A stretch of 42,855 nt of DNA, taken from Marinobacter algicola DG893 (lineage in GTDB: Bacteria > Pseudomonadota > Gammaproteobacteria > Pseudomonadales > Oleiphilaceae). Made by a program: the position numbers and the translations under genes. The stretch is taken from NCBI RefSeq assembly GCF_000170835.1, contig NZ_ABCP01000031.1, positions 1 to 42,855 on the forward strand. Reading direction: 5' to 3'. The notes below the pieces were generated by a model. That model did no database searches, was not told the origin of the DNA, and saw only the letters and a list, made by a program, of their open reading frames with translations. Shown piece by piece: positions 30,648 to 42,855 of this stretch; within the stretch, counting starts at the first letter, position 1, and each line of letters begins with the position of its first letter.

Positions 30648-31391
30648 ATGGCTCGAGGTCACGCATTAATTGTCGATGATTCGTCGACGGCACGTATCAT
30701 CCTGGCCCGCCTGCTGGAACGCGCCGACCTGACCACAAGAGGCGTCGCCAGCGCCGAGGAAGGCCTCACACAGTTACGTGAAGAGGCCTTCGATCTGGTT
30801 TTCCTGGACCACCTCTTGCCCGGAATGAACGGCTTGGAAGCCTTGGACGTGATCAAGGCAGACTCTGAGCTACGGCATATCCCGGTTTTCATGTACACAT
30901 CGCAAAGCGCGGAGCGTTATCGTCAGGATGCCAAAGCCCGTGGTGCCGCCGGTGTGATTGGAAAACAAGTTGATCGGGAGCAACTCCTTACCACTATCGA
31001 GGCTATCCTGACTGATGCCTCCACCTTCCCTAGTCTGTCACCAATCGAAAACAACACCGGCGAACTTCTCGAACAAAGCTACACAAGACGACTGACAGGA
31101 CGGCTCGCCACCCTGGAGATCGCCTATGAAGAAACCCACGACGAACTTAGGCAGCTGCGCAAAAGTGTTGCCCTATTGGAAGCCATGCATCAGGAAGGCC
31201 TTGATAGGCAGCGCAACCGACTGAAGTGGCTGGCGATTGGCAGTATCGCAGGCCTTGCAGGTATCGTTCTCTTCTTTAGTCTGGAATTGAGAGACCTGTC
31301 GATCTTGCTTGAAAGCCTGAACGGACAACTGGCCGTTATGCAGGAAATCGTGGGTAGTCTGGTCGAACTCGAGGAAGTGAGCAGGCAATAA
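30648..31391 (+). CDS. Membrane-anchored receiver protein
   Basis: A 247-aa protein with an N-terminal receiver (about 5-120; acidic VDDSST, Asp54 in VFLDHLLPG, the Thr/Ser region MYTSQS, Lys in IGKQVDRE), an about 50-residue helical linker likely to be a coiled coil (about 145-185), one strongly hydrophobic helix (about 189-206, LAIGSIAGLAGIVLFF) and a C-terminal amphipathic tail. No DNA-binding domain. A receiver placed N-terminal to a membrane anchor is unusual; the receiver would be cytoplasmic and the tail outside. Last gene of the signalling block, ending at the terminator shared with the rRNA operon. Confidence 0.88.
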   Translation: MARGHALIVDDSSTARIILARLLERADLTTRGVASAEEGLTQLREEAFDLVFLDHLLPGMNGLEALDVIKADSELRHIPVFMYTSQSAERYRQDAKARGAAGVIGKQVDREQLLTTIEAILTDASTFPSLSPIENNTGELLEQSYTRRLTGRLATLEIAYEETHDELRQLRKSVALLEAMHQEGLDRQRNRLKWLAIGSIAGLAGIVLFFSLELRDLSILLESLNGQLAVMQEIVGSLVELEEVSRQ

Positions 31392-31423
31392 AAAACCCCC
31401 GTCGGCGAAGCCGCGGGGGTTTT
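31391..31423. terminator. Bidirectional terminator between the receiver gene and the rRNA operon
   Basis: Stem of AACCCCCG with CGGGGGTT plus an inner CGGC/GCCG stem and GAA loop. A T-run follows on the plus strand, and an A-run of the plus strand gives a T-run on the minus strand. It therefore can stop both the signalling operon (plus) and the rRNA operon (minus), whose 5S gene ends at 31434. Confidence 0.85.
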
Positions 31424-31433
31424 GGTATTAAGA

Positions 31434-31550
31434 GCCTGACGATGACCTACTCTCACATGGGCAGAAGCCACACTACCATCGGCGCTGGTCTGTTTCACGG
31501 CTGAGTTCGGGATGGGATCAGGTGGTTCCAGACCGCTATGGTCGTCAGGC
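31434..31550 (-). rRNA. rrf: 5S ribosomal RNA
   Basis: About 117 nt beginning GCCTGACGACC and ending GTCGTCAGGC on the minus strand, with the paired ends of helix I and the conserved CCGAACTCAG segment. Ends are estimated from pairing. Last gene of the rRNA operon. Confidence 0.95.
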
Positions 31551-31660
31551 AAAACGGTTGATCACTGGGTGGACGAGGTAGAACGGTGTGATGGTGATTT
31601 CGTTTGAGCGTGGCTCTCGCCTGCTCTTGCGTCATCCGCAATTGTCTTGGGTGTTATATA
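31551..31660 (-). other. 23S-5S intergenic spacer
   Basis: About 110 nt with no tRNA. Its 23S-proximal end holds one arm of the 23S processing stem; nothing else was recognised. Confidence 0.8.

Positions 31661-31666
<6 letters not shown>
31642..31666 (-). repeat. 23S RNase III processing stem, 3' arm
   Basis: About 24 bases complementary (one bulged base) to 34547-34570 on the other side of the 23S gene. The pair forms the long stem normally cut by RNase III to release pre-23S. Confidence 0.8.
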
Positions 31667-34546
<2,880 letters not shown>

Positions 34547-34552
<6 letters not shown>

Positions 34553-34570
34553 TATATAACCCCAAGACAA
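34547..34570 (-). repeat. 23S RNase III processing stem, 5' arm
   Basis: Complementary to 31642-31666 with one bulge; together they bracket the mature 23S RNA. Confidence 0.8.
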
Positions 34571-34914
34571 CTGATCTGTGCCTCACACTCAACAAGAACA
34601 TCGTCCCCACCGAAGTGAACACAACCCTCTCATTCAGAGATGAGATTCAGAGACAGTCGCTCGAAGTCATATACAACCACTTCAACGACAACACCGGATA
34701 ACGCTTGAAATCGCTATCACATTGAATCTATTCCTCTCGGAGATAATGAGAGAAATACACTCGTGTTCTATCTCGTCCAATTTGTTAAAGAGCAAATCTG
34801 ACCCAGTGATCAGAAAGAAGGCCTTCAGCCACAACCCTTATTCGAGTCATAACACTGAAAAACTTGTTTCTGTACACTGACCGAAGCCAGGCATTCATCG
34901 ATCGGTCCAGGTAT
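34553..34914 (-). other. tRNA-Ala to 23S spacer
   Basis: A 362-nt spacer with a boxA element near the tRNA end (listed separately), the 5' arm of the 23S processing stem at the other end, and otherwise A/T-rich sequence without a recognisable gene. Confidence 0.8.
34781..34794 (-). promoter_or_regulatory. Spacer boxA antitermination element
   Basis: Minus-strand TGCTCTTTAACAAA, the classical boxA bound by NusB/NusE, in the spacer between tRNA-Ala and 23S. Confidence 0.85.
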
Positions 34915-34990
34915 TGGTGGAGCTGAGCGGGATCGAACCGCTGACCTCCTGCGTGCAAGGCAGGCGCTCTCCCAACTGAGCTACAGCCCC
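34915..34990 (-). tRNA. tRNA-Ala(TGC)
   Basis: A 76-nt cloverleaf starting GGGGCTGTAGCTCAG with anticodon TGC in the CTTGCAC loop, T-arm GGTTCGATCCC and an encoded 3' CCA. Second tRNA of the 16S-23S spacer. Confidence 0.97.
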
Positions 34991-35086
34991 TAAAAGCCAT
35001 CTACAAGAATTTTGCTGATCTAGGCGTGTTCGGGCGCCGCATAGCCTGCTATGCAAGTCCGGACACAACGACGAGCAGCGAAATTC

Positions 35087-35163
<77 letters not shown>

Positions 35164-35228
35164 GGTTTTGCTTGTCCTCAAACAAGCCAAGTCGGGCCTG
35201 CATAGACCCTTTGCTCTCTTCTTAAGCC

Positions 35229-35247
35229 AACCAAGTAATTCGTGTGG
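35229..35247 (-). repeat. 16S processing stem, 3' arm
   Basis: A 19-base block that is the exact reverse complement of 36920-36938, on the other side of the 16S gene; forms the RNase III stem for pre-16S. Confidence 0.85.
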
Positions 35248-35274
35248 ACTCTGACCGAAGCATTCGGCTTCGTT

Positions 35275-36814
<1,540 letters not shown>

Positions 36815-36919
36815 AAATCATACAAGAATCCGAAGATCCTCTATTCTTGCTCAAGACAAAACTCAATTTCGACGAGTCACTGTCCTGATATTTCGTGTCC
36901 GAAATACCTCGGCCAGCGC

Positions 36920-36938
36920 CCACACGAATTACTTGGTT
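36920..36938 (-). repeat. 16S processing stem, 5' arm
   Basis: Exact 19-base reverse complement of 35229-35247. Confidence 0.85.
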
Positions 36939-36940
36939 AA

Positions 36941-36954
36941 CTTTTTAAAGAGCG
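36941..36954 (-). promoter_or_regulatory. Leader boxA antitermination element
   Basis: Minus-strand CGCTCTTTAAAAAG, a boxA match, downstream of both promoters and upstream of 16S. Confidence 0.75.
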
Positions 36955-36982
36955 TTCGGGGCTTGCCCGATCAAGGTGGCGT

Positions 36983-37010
36983 ATTCTACATCGAATCGCT
37001 GCCTTGTCAA
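36983..37010 (-). promoter_or_regulatory. rRNA promoter P2
   Basis: Perfect -35 TTGACA (37005-37010), 16-bp spacer and -10 TAGAAT (36983-36988), followed by ACGC, a GC-rich discriminator typical of stringently controlled rRNA promoters. Confidence 0.85.
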
Positions 37011-37114
37011 CCGCTTTCTGAAGAATTTTAAAACTCGAAATCTTCAATTAATTCAAACGGTTGTCTTTCAATTTCTGGCCCGCCTTAGCGGCGTGCCCCT
37101 CGAAAGAGATGCGT

Positions 37115-37142
37115 ATTCTACAGAGCTCACTCGGACTGTCAA
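37115..37142 (-). promoter_or_regulatory. rRNA promoter P1
   Basis: TTGACA (37137-37142), 16-bp spacer and TAGAAT (37115-37120), again followed by ACGC. An A/T-rich stretch upstream (GAAAAAGTTATAACG) looks like an UP element. Same core as P2, 132 bp apart. Confidence 0.88.
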
Positions 37143-37170
37143 CGGTTCGTTATAACTTTTTCAGGAAACC

Positions 37171-37186
37171 TGACGATTTATCGTCA
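37171..37186 (-). terminator. Weak hairpin at the end of purT
   Basis: TGACGA-TTTA-TCGTCA, a perfect 6-bp stem that includes the purT stop codon in one arm. On the minus strand only a short GGTTT follows, so as a terminator it is weak. Confidence 0.4.
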
Positions 37187-38374
37187 AAGCTCGGTTTTCA
37201 CGGCGGCCGCTGCCTGGGCTGCTTTCTCCCTGGCCTCGGCTATTGAGCTGCCGGACGCAAGGGCGACACCCATTCTCCGCCGCCCCTTCAATTCAGGTTT
37301 CCCAAAGAGCCTAAGAAATATGTCAGGTTGAGCCAACGCTTTTTCAAGCCCTGAATAGGCGACCGCATCCGAATCGCCCTCTGGCAATATCACTGCGGAG
37401 GCTGACGGGCCCTGTTGACGGATCGCTGGTATCGGCAACCCGAGGATGGCGCGCGCGTGCAAGGCAAACTCCGACAGATCCTGGGAAACCAGGGTCACCA
37501 ACCCCGTGTCGTGAGGACGTGGCGACACTTCGGAAAACCATACGTCGTCGCCTTTCACGAACAGCTCCACACCATACACTCCATAGCCACCCAGGTTACT
37601 GGCAACCGCTTCCGCAATTTCCTTTGAACGGGCCAGCGCCTTGTCACTCATTGGTTGCGGCTGCCAGGACTCACGGTAATCACCGTCTTCCTGATGGTGC
37701 CCAATAGGATCACAGAATGAAATACCGTCGCGGTGTTTCACGGTTAGCAAGGTAATTTCGTAGTCAAAATCCACAAACCCTTCGACAATCACCCTGCCCT
37801 TGCCGGCTCGACCACCGGTCTGGGCATAATCCCAGGCGGCCTCAATATCATCGGCGGACTTGACCGTGCTCTGCCCTTTTCCTGAGGAACTCATAACGGG
37901 CTTCACCACCAGAGGCATTCCGATGGCTTCGACGGCCGCAAGATACTCTTCTTTCGACTCGGCAAATCGATAGGGCGACGTTGCAAGCCCGAGCTCTTCG
38001 GCGGCCAGGCGACGGATACCTTCCCGGTTCATGGTTAGATTGACGGCTCTTGCGGTGGGAATCACCCGATAGCCTTCCTGCTCGAGCTTCACCAACTCCG
38101 GGGTAGCAATCGCCTCAATCTCGGGCACGATGAGGTTCGGCTTTTCCGCTTCAATAATGCTGCGTAAGGCAGCACCATCGAGCATATCGACAACGTGACT
38201 CCGGTGGGCAACCTGCATGGCCGGAGCGTTGGCGTAACGGTCAACTGCGATAACCTCCACACCAAAGCGCTGGAGTTCAATCACAACTTCCTTACCCAGC
38301 TCTCCCGAGCCACAAAAGAGAACCCTGAAAGCATTGTCTTTCAGCGGAGTACCAATACGAACTGTGTCAGTCAT
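37184..38374 (-). CDS. purT: Formate-dependent GAR transformylase 2
   Basis: ATP-grasp enzyme that formylates glycinamide ribonucleotide with formate and ATP, an alternative to PurN in purine synthesis. Start ATG at 38374 gives 396 aa (E. coli 392); the longer frame opens at a TTG without a ribosome site. Landmarks are the N-terminal nucleotide fold [19 protein letters not shown], the ATP-grasp [12 protein letters not shown] and VSPRPHDTG. Last gene of the cobamide block, ending only 41 bp before the rRNA P1 -35. Confidence 0.95.
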   Translation of the reverse strand: MTDTVRIGTPLKDNAFRVLFCGSGELGKEVVIELQRFGVEVIAVDRYANAPAMQVAHRSHVVDMLDGAALRSIIEAEKPNLIVPEIEAIATPELVKLEQEGYRVIPTARAVNLTMNREGIRRLAAEELGLATSPYRFAESKEEYLAAVEAIGMPLVVKPVMSSSGKGQSTVKSADDIEAAWDYAQTGGRAGKGRVIVEGFVDFDYEITLLTVKHRDGISFCDPIGHHQEDGDYRESWQPQPMSDKALARSKEIAEAVASNLGGYGVYGVELFVKGDDVWFSEVSPRPHDTGLVTLVSQDLSEFALHARAILGLPIPAIRQQGPSASAVILPEGDSDAVAYSGLEKALAQPDIFLRLFGKPELKGRRRMGVALASGSSIAEAREKAAQAAAAVKTEL

Positions 38375-38411
38375 GGAAGCTTCTGCCTTGCTGGTATCGG
38401 AGGTCAACGAC

Positions 38412-38594
38412 CTAGATCAAAAATTTGCTTTCACGCTCGGCCACTTTGCGCAGCACTTCCTGGCGCTCTTCATTGCTCATCTGGGACCACCGCGTGATTT
38501 CATCACCACTGCGATGGCACCCAACACACATGTCGTTGTCATCAAGGGCGCAAATACTCACACAGGGCGAGCGCACCTTATCAGCCACTTTCAT
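38412..38594 (-). CDS. DUF1289 small Cys-rich protein
   Basis: A 60-aa protein with the DUF1289 pattern: [28 protein letters not shown], four Cys arranged as C-x3-C and C-x2-C, which suggests iron-sulfur or zinc binding. ATG at 38594 has a GAGG site 7 nt upstream. It lies 33 bp after bluB and 37 bp before purT. Function is unknown. Confidence 0.88.
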   Translation of the reverse strand: MKVADKVRSPCVSICALDDNDMCVGCHRSGDEITRWSQMSNEERQEVLRKVAERESKFLI

Positions 38595-38627
38595 CACACA
38601 ACCTCACCTGACGTCTTGACCATTACT

Positions 38628-39350
38628 TTAACCTTTCCTGATCTCAGCTTCTAACGCCTGCTCTGTCAGGGGAGCTCCCCAGGTGCTCCCATGCACCAGG
38701 TCGGACAGGGGCAAACGCGAGCGCCACCCTTTCTTCTCAAGCTCAGGCTGGGCGAGAAACTCACTAACGAAGCCCAGGCACAGATAGGCCAACGGATACA
38801 CGTGTTCGGGAAGTTTCAGTGTCTTCGCCAGTTTTTCCTGATCCAGGATACTGACCCAGCCCACACCAATTCCCTCTGCCCTGGCTGCCAGCCAGAAGTT
38901 CTGCACAGCCAGGCAGGTACTGAACAGGTCCGTTTCGACAATTGAGTTACGCCCCAGCACATGAGTTCCTCCACGGCTTCGGTCGCAGGTGATGCATAGA
39001 TTGACAGGGCTTTCCAGAATGCCCTGAAGCTTCAGGTTTTTATACTGCGCATTCCGCTCGCCTTCATAATTTTCCGCAGCTTTCTTGTTCTCTTCCTCAA
39101 AAATGCCAAGTACCGCGCGGCGCACAGCCTTGCTATCAATCACGAGAAAATCCCACGGCTGCATAAAACCGACGGACGGCGCATGGTGGGCTGCGTCAAG
39201 CAGTCGGGCAAGGACCTCCGGGGGAATCGGATCAGGAAGAAACTGCGAGCGTACGTCACGGCGCTCGTGGATAGCACGATAAAGCCCACTCGTTTCTTCA
39301 TCACTGAAGGGGCGATTCTGGTCAGGTTGGTGAGTTTTGTTGTCTGTCAT
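38628..39350 (-). CDS. bluB: 5,6-dimethylbenzimidazole synthase
   Basis: Oxygen-dependent flavin-cannibalising enzyme that turns FMNH2 into 5,6-dimethylbenzimidazole, the lower ligand of cobalamin. The 240-aa protein is nitroreductase-like and shows the BluB stretches [27 protein letters not shown] and GIGVGWVS. Its start overlaps the cobQ stop by 29 bp. Its presence within a cob operon argues for de novo or salvage synthesis of true B12 under aerobic growth. Confidence 0.92.
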   Translation of the reverse strand: MTDNKTHQPDQNRPFSDEETSGLYRAIHERRDVRSQFLPDPIPPEVLARLLDAAHHAPSVGFMQPWDFLVIDSKAVRRAVLGIFEEENKKAAENYEGERNAQYKNLKLQGILESPVNLCITCDRSRGGTHVLGRNSIVETDLFSTCLAVQNFWLAARAEGIGVGWVSILDQEKLAKTLKLPEHVYPLAYLCLGFVSEFLAQPELEKKGWRSRLPLSDLVHGSTWGAPLTEQALEAEIRKG

Positions 39351-40827
39351 TCTTTGCCTCTAAATGCCGCCCATTGAGTCCCAGCAGATGCTTCAGGAAC
39401 TCTGTGTCCAGACACTCTTCAACGAGATCCGCCAGACGATCCAGCTGCTCCAGACGGTGTGCCTTGTAGTCTACGGCCTGATGTTGGGTTCCCAAGCCCG
39501 CCCATTCCAGTATTTCGCTGGCCGCTTCTGGCTGATCGAAAATACCGTGGACATAGGTACCTATTATCTGATCGTCTTCACTCACTGCGCCTTCAGGCTG
39601 TCCATTCAGCGTCGCCATTGGGCGCTCAAGTGCGGGGCCGCGGGAAACACCGTTGTGCATCTCATAGCCCGTGAACCTCGCCCTTCCAATTCCAAGTATT
39701 AACTCTCCGGAAACATCCTTCAGCGTTTTTCCGGAAACCATCCGTGTCGTCATATTCAGCAATTCAAGGCCCAGCGTGGTGCCGGCATCTCCTTCCAGGC
39801 CGTCCGGGTCCGATACCTCCCGGCCCATCATCTGGAAGCCGCCGCAGATGCCAAACACTTTGCCGCCGTAACGGAGGTGTTTCCGGATGGCCTCCGGCCA
39901 ACCCTGGGATCTCAGCCATTGAAGATCATGCCGGGTGCTCTTGCTGCCCGGCAACAGGATCAGATCCGCCGGCGGAATCGGCTGGTCAGGACCGATAAAC
40001 TGGAGATTGACACCAGGATGAAGACGCAGTGGGTCGAAATCATTGTGGTTGCTGATGCGGGGCAACACCGGGACGATCACATTCAATGCACCAGGCTCGC
40101 TGGTGCCACTGGTGCCGACGCTGTCTTCTGCATCAATCACCAGACCGTGCAAATACGGCAATACGCCAGCTACGGTTTTATCAGTGCGTTCGACCAACCA
40201 ATCAAGGCCTGGCTTCAACAAGGCAATATCGCCCCGAAAACGGTTGATAACGAAGCCTTTCGTGCGCGCTCGTTCGCTCTCGGTGATGAGTTCAAGCGTG
40301 CCCACCAGTTGGGCAAATACACCACCCTTGTCAATATCGCCGACGAGGAGCACTGGGCAATCGGCCGCTTCGGCGAAGCCCATGTTGGCAATATCATTCG
40401 CACGCAAGTTGATCTCGGCGGGGCTACCAGCCCCTTCGGCAATGATTACGTCATAGCGGGCACTCAGGTCACGCCATGCCTCCATCACAGAGGCCATCGC
40501 CTCGGCCTTGTAGGCATGGTAATCCAGAGCGTCCATATTGCCGTGAACCTTGCCTCGCAGGATTACCTGGGCACCGCAGTCACTCTGGGGCTTGAGCAAC
40601 ACCGGATTCATATCGCTATGCGGGGCGAGCCCGCAGGCCAGTGCCTGAAGTGCCGTGGAACGGCCTATTTCACCGCCGTCGACGGTAACCGCACTGTTCA
40701 GGGCCATGTTCTGGGGTTTGAAAGGCGCTACGGAAACACCCTGCCGCGCCAGCCACCGACACAGGGCGGCGACGACCGTCGTTTTGCCGGCATCGGAAGT
40801 CGTTCCCTGTATCATCAACGTGGTCAT
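39322..40827 (-). CDS. cobQ: Cobyric acid synthase
   Basis: Amidates four side chains of adenosylcobyrinic acid a,c-diamide to give adenosylcobyric acid. The 501-aa protein has an N-terminal dethiobiotin-synthetase-like P-loop domain ([13 protein letters not shown]) and a C-terminal glutamine amidotransferase domain with [12 protein letters not shown] (nucleophile Cys) and the His of GTYVHGIFD. Starts 15 bp after the cobO stop. Confidence 0.95.
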   Translation of the reverse strand: MTTLMIQGTTSDAGKTTVVAALCRWLARQGVSVAPFKPQNMALNSAVTVDGGEIGRSTALQALACGLAPHSDMNPVLLKPQSDCGAQVILRGKVHGNMDALDYHAYKAEAMASVMEAWRDLSARYDVIIAEGAGSPAEINLRANDIANMGFAEAADCPVLLVGDIDKGGVFAQLVGTLELITESERARTKGFVINRFRGDIALLKPGLDWLVERTDKTVAGVLPYLHGLVIDAEDSVGTSGTSEPGALNVIVPVLPRISNHNDFDPLRLHPGVNLQFIGPDQPIPPADLILLPGSKSTRHDLQWLRSQGWPEAIRKHLRYGGKVFGICGGFQMMGREVSDPDGLEGDAGTTLGLELLNMTTRMVSGKTLKDVSGELILGIGRARFTGYEMHNGVSRGPALERPMATLNGQPEGAVSEDDQIIGTYVHGIFDQPEAASEILEWAGLGTQHQAVDYKAHRLEQLDRLADLVEECLDTEFLKHLLGLNGRHLEAKNDRQQNSPT

Positions 40828-40842
40828 GGGTAGCCGCCTCTG

Positions 40843-41454
40843 TTACAGCTCGACACCTTTCTGGGCTTTCACACCCTGGTCCTTGAAGGCATGCTTCACC
40901 ACGCCCATTTCCGTGACAGTGTCCGCCAGGTCCACCAGTTCCTGTGGTGCCGACCGACCGGTCACTACCACATGCTGCATCTCCGGGCGGCCCTGGAGGT
41001 CGTCCAGAACACGGTCGAGATCAATATAGTCGTACTTCAGGGCGATGTTGAGTTCGTCCAGCAGGACCAGGTCGTAGCTGTCGTCTTTCAACATGTTGGC
41101 GGCCACATCCCAGGCGGCATTGGCTGCCTCCACGTCCTGCTCCCGGTTCTTGGTATCCCAGGTATAGCCCTGGCCCATCACGTGATAACTCACGTTGGGC
41201 AATTCGCGGAAGAACGCTTCTTCACCGGTGCTGAATGCGCCTTTGATGAATTGCACAATGCCAACCTTCATGCCATGGCCGAGTGCCCGGGCCACCATGC
41301 CAAACCCGGAACTGCTCTTGCCCTTGCCGGGGCCGGTCAGCACCAGCAACACACCCTGCTCCTTCTGGGCTCGGGCGATGCGCTCCTGCATAATTTTCTG
41401 CTTTGCGTCCATGCGGCGAGCATGGCGTTCTGGGTCTTTGGCGCGTTCACGCAT
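40843..41454 (-). CDS. cobO: Cob(I)yrinic acid a,c-diamide adenosyltransferase
   Basis: Transfers the adenosyl group from ATP to cob(I)alamin-type corrinoids. The longest frame runs to 41799, but the start at 41454 (MRERAKDPERHARRM) gives 203 aa, the usual CobO/CobA length, and overlaps the cobB stop by 8 bp. The P-loop is TGPGKGKSSSGFGM, with VQFIKGAF and LLDELNIALKY following. Coupled to cobB upstream. Confidence 0.95.
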   Translation of the reverse strand: MRERAKDPERHARRMDAKQKIMQERIARAQKEQGVLLVLTGPGKGKSSSGFGMVARALGHGMKVGIVQFIKGAFSTGEEAFFRELPNVSYHVMGQGYTWDTKNREQDVEAANAAWDVAANMLKDDSYDLVLLDELNIALKYDYIDLDRVLDDLQGRPEMQHVVVTGRSAPQELVDLADTVTEMGVVKHAFKDQGVKAQKGVEL

Positions 41455-42775
41455 GATCAGGCTCCTTGTCAGTAAGCGGGCGAATGGCTTGCCCGCGAAA
41501 AATTTCGGCCACCAGTTCCGGGGCGGAGGGAAAATAACCGTGGAAATAGCTGGCCACCAGACCGTTCCGGCAATACACCGGCTCGGCCTCTGCACCCGCA
41601 ACCTTGCGGGTTCGGGCCAGCGGGTGCCAGTCAGTTTCCAGTCGCGAGTGATGATAGGTATGGCCCCGCAACTGCCCTTGCTCGGCATTAAGGCTCTGCA
41701 GACCCAGCGCCTGCAGGCGGCCGGCCATACTGGCTCGACCCGGGATAATTCCGAGCAGGTTGTGGATCTCTCCGTCGTGGTCCGCCAGTTCATCCACACA
41801 GGTCATTAACCCGCCACACTCGGCCAGCATGGGTTTACCGGCGCTGTAGTGGTTGCGAATAGCCTCCAGCATCGGACGGTTACCGGCCAGAGTGGCACCA
41901 TGAAGTTCCGGGTACCCGCCTGGTAACCAGAGGGCGTCGGCGTCTGGCAATGCTGAATCTGTCAGCGGGGAGAAAAAAGACAGTTTTGCCCCCATCGCCT
42001 GCAACAGGTCCAGATTGGCGCGGTAAATAAAACTCAGCGCTGCGTCCCGGGCAATGGCGATGCGAACGCCCTCAAGCAACGGTGGCGGGGACTCCGGGGG
42101 GGCAGCCTCCAGCGTCACGGGAAGCGGCAGGCCGTCCAGCCCAGCTTCGGCAAGGACGCCAGCAGCGGAGTCCAGGCGCTGCTCCAGATCGCCCAACTCG
42201 CCGGCCTGAACCAACCCAAGATGCCGGTTTGGGAGACTCATGGCCTCGTTTCGGGGAATTGCCCCTAGCAGACTGATGCCTTCAGGCAGGCTCTCCCGCA
42301 GCATAGCCCCATGGCGGGGGCTGCCGATGCGGTTGGCAATCACCTGATAAATCGGAAGCGCGGAGTCGAATTTCGATAACCCCAGAGCCACCGCTCCAAA
42401 GGTCTGAGCCATTCCGCGGGCATCAATGACCGGCAGAGCGGGAATACCCATCAGCTTGGCGAGGTCCGCACTGGAAGGGTCACCATCAAACAATCCCATT
42501 GATCCTTCCACCAGAATAAGGTCGGCATCCTGCGCGGCTTCCACCAGACGCCAGCGACACTCGTCCTCGCCCGTCATCCACGGATGTAACTGGTACACCG
42601 GCTGTCCGGATGCGACTTCCAGCACCATCGGATCCAGGTAATCCGGGCCGTGCTTGAACACCCGTACCTTTCGTCCGGCATTTCTATGCAATCTCGCCAG
42701 TGCTGCAGTCACCATGGATTTCCCCTGGCCAGAACCTGGTGCGGTAATCATTGCGGCTGGTACGGTTGCTTTCAT
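41447..42775 (-). CDS. cobB: Cobyrinic acid a,c-diamide synthase
   Basis: Glutamine-dependent amidation of (hydrogeno)byrinic acid side chains a and c. Start ATG at 42775 with AAGGTGG five nt upstream gives 442 aa; the longer frame to 42850 lacks a ribosome site. P-loop ITAPGSGQGKSMV at the N-terminus; the glutaminase part has LWLPGGYPEL and MLAECGGLM with the nucleophile Cys. First cob gene in the window; upstream elements such as a cobalamin riboswitch, if any, lie beyond the edge. Confidence 0.94.
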   Translation of the reverse strand: MKATVPAAMITAPGSGQGKSMVTAALARLHRNAGRKVRVFKHGPDYLDPMVLEVASGQPVYQLHPWMTGEDECRWRLVEAAQDADLILVEGSMGLFDGDPSSADLAKLMGIPALPVIDARGMAQTFGAVALGLSKFDSALPIYQVIANRIGSPRHGAMLRESLPEGISLLGAIPRNEAMSLPNRHLGLVQAGELGDLEQRLDSAAGVLAEAGLDGLPLPVTLEAAPPESPPPLLEGVRIAIARDAALSFIYRANLDLLQAMGAKLSFFSPLTDSALPDADALWLPGGYPELHGATLAGNRPMLEAIRNHYSAGKPMLAECGGLMTCVDELADHDGEIHNLLGIIPGRASMAGRLQALGLQSLNAEQGQLRGHTYHHSRLETDWHPLARTRKVAGAEAEPVYCRNGLVASYFHGYFPSAPELVAEIFRGQAIRPLTDKEPDHA

Positions 42776-42855
42776 CAATGCCACCTTGTCGGGAAATATG
42801 GGAGTACGCAGTGGTGGGGCCATCCCGTCCGGGACACGCTGTAAATACATCCCTG
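42776..42855 (-). other. 5' end region before cobB
   Basis: 80 bp to the window edge. It keeps an open frame with cobB but has no better start; nothing else is recognised in so short a piece. Confidence 0.4.

Larger units (their letters stand above)
36815..37183 (-). promoter_or_regulatory. rRNA operon promoter and leader region
   Basis: A 369-nt stretch between purT and 16S. It holds two promoters, a boxA, and the 5' arm of the 16S processing stem, each listed separately. The leader has no protein-coding gene. It is A/T-rich upstream of both -35 elements, consistent with UP elements. Confidence 0.9.

Noticed and set aside
41447..41799. Extended N-terminus of cobO to 41799
   Set aside because: The extension lies within cobB in another frame and has Trp/Arg-rich shadow composition; the start at 41454 fits the family.

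Overview
The window reads as chromosomal DNA of a marine gammaproteobacterium, most likely Marinobacter or a close relative. This is inferred from gene order and protein sequence: the conserved block tlpA-dnaE-accA-tilS-pyrG-kdsA, the arsC-wrbA-DUF2069 neighbourhood, a DUF4212/sodium-solute symporter pair next to a symporter-fused histidine kinase, and 16S/23S genes of gammaproteobacterial type. No phage, IS element, integrase or CRISPR array was seen.

Layout. 1-9099 (minus strand): a TlpA-like thioredoxin lipoprotein, DNA polymerase III alpha (dnaE), acetyl-CoA carboxylase alpha (accA), tRNA-Ile lysidine synthetase (tilS), CTP synthase (pyrG) and KDO-8-P synthase (kdsA), ending in an intrinsic terminator. 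9172-12359 (plus): arsC-like reductase, wrbA, DUF2069 membrane protein and a lone GspE/PilB-type ATPase. 12396-15324 (minus): methionine-salvage genes mtnB-mtnD-mtnC plus a DUF3080 lipoprotein. 15440-19012 (minus): an SmrA-like protein, a small Trp-repeat lipoprotein, and a two-subunit Tat-exported molybdenum hydroxylase with a palindromic operator candidate in front.

19198-31391 (plus) is the most distinctive part. It runs: cNMP/CBS/DUF294 nucleotidyltransferase protein, DnaQ-like exonuclease, an A/C-rich leader with a small ORF and a Crc/Hfq-like CA motif, DUF4212 and a VC_2705-type Na+/solute (probably acetate/short-chain acid) symporter, a terminator, a two-TM hypothetical protein, a 1172-aa symporter-fused hybrid kinase (CrbS/MxtR/CbrA-like), a receiver-TPR protein, a soluble histidine kinase and a receiver with a C-terminal membrane anchor. 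None of the receivers in this block carries a recognisable DNA-binding domain.

31434-36814 (minus) is one complete rRNA operon, 16S-tRNA-Ile(GAT)-tRNA-Ala(TGC)-23S-5S, with tandem promoters, boxA antitermination elements and long RNase III processing stems. It converges on the signalling block through a shared bidirectional terminator. 37184-42775 (minus), upstream of the rRNA promoters, is a tightly packed cobamide operon cobB-cobO-cobQ-bluB followed by a DUF1289 protein and purT.

Several starts were moved from the longest ORF: dnaE 8564, tlpA-like TTG 9099, molybdenum-subunit 17644, FeS-subunit 18131, Trp-repeat lipoprotein GTG 18394, smrA-like 19012, hypothetical 24187, purT 38374, DUF1289 38594, cobO 41454 and cobB 42775. 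All functional calls come from reading motifs and context; no database search was run.
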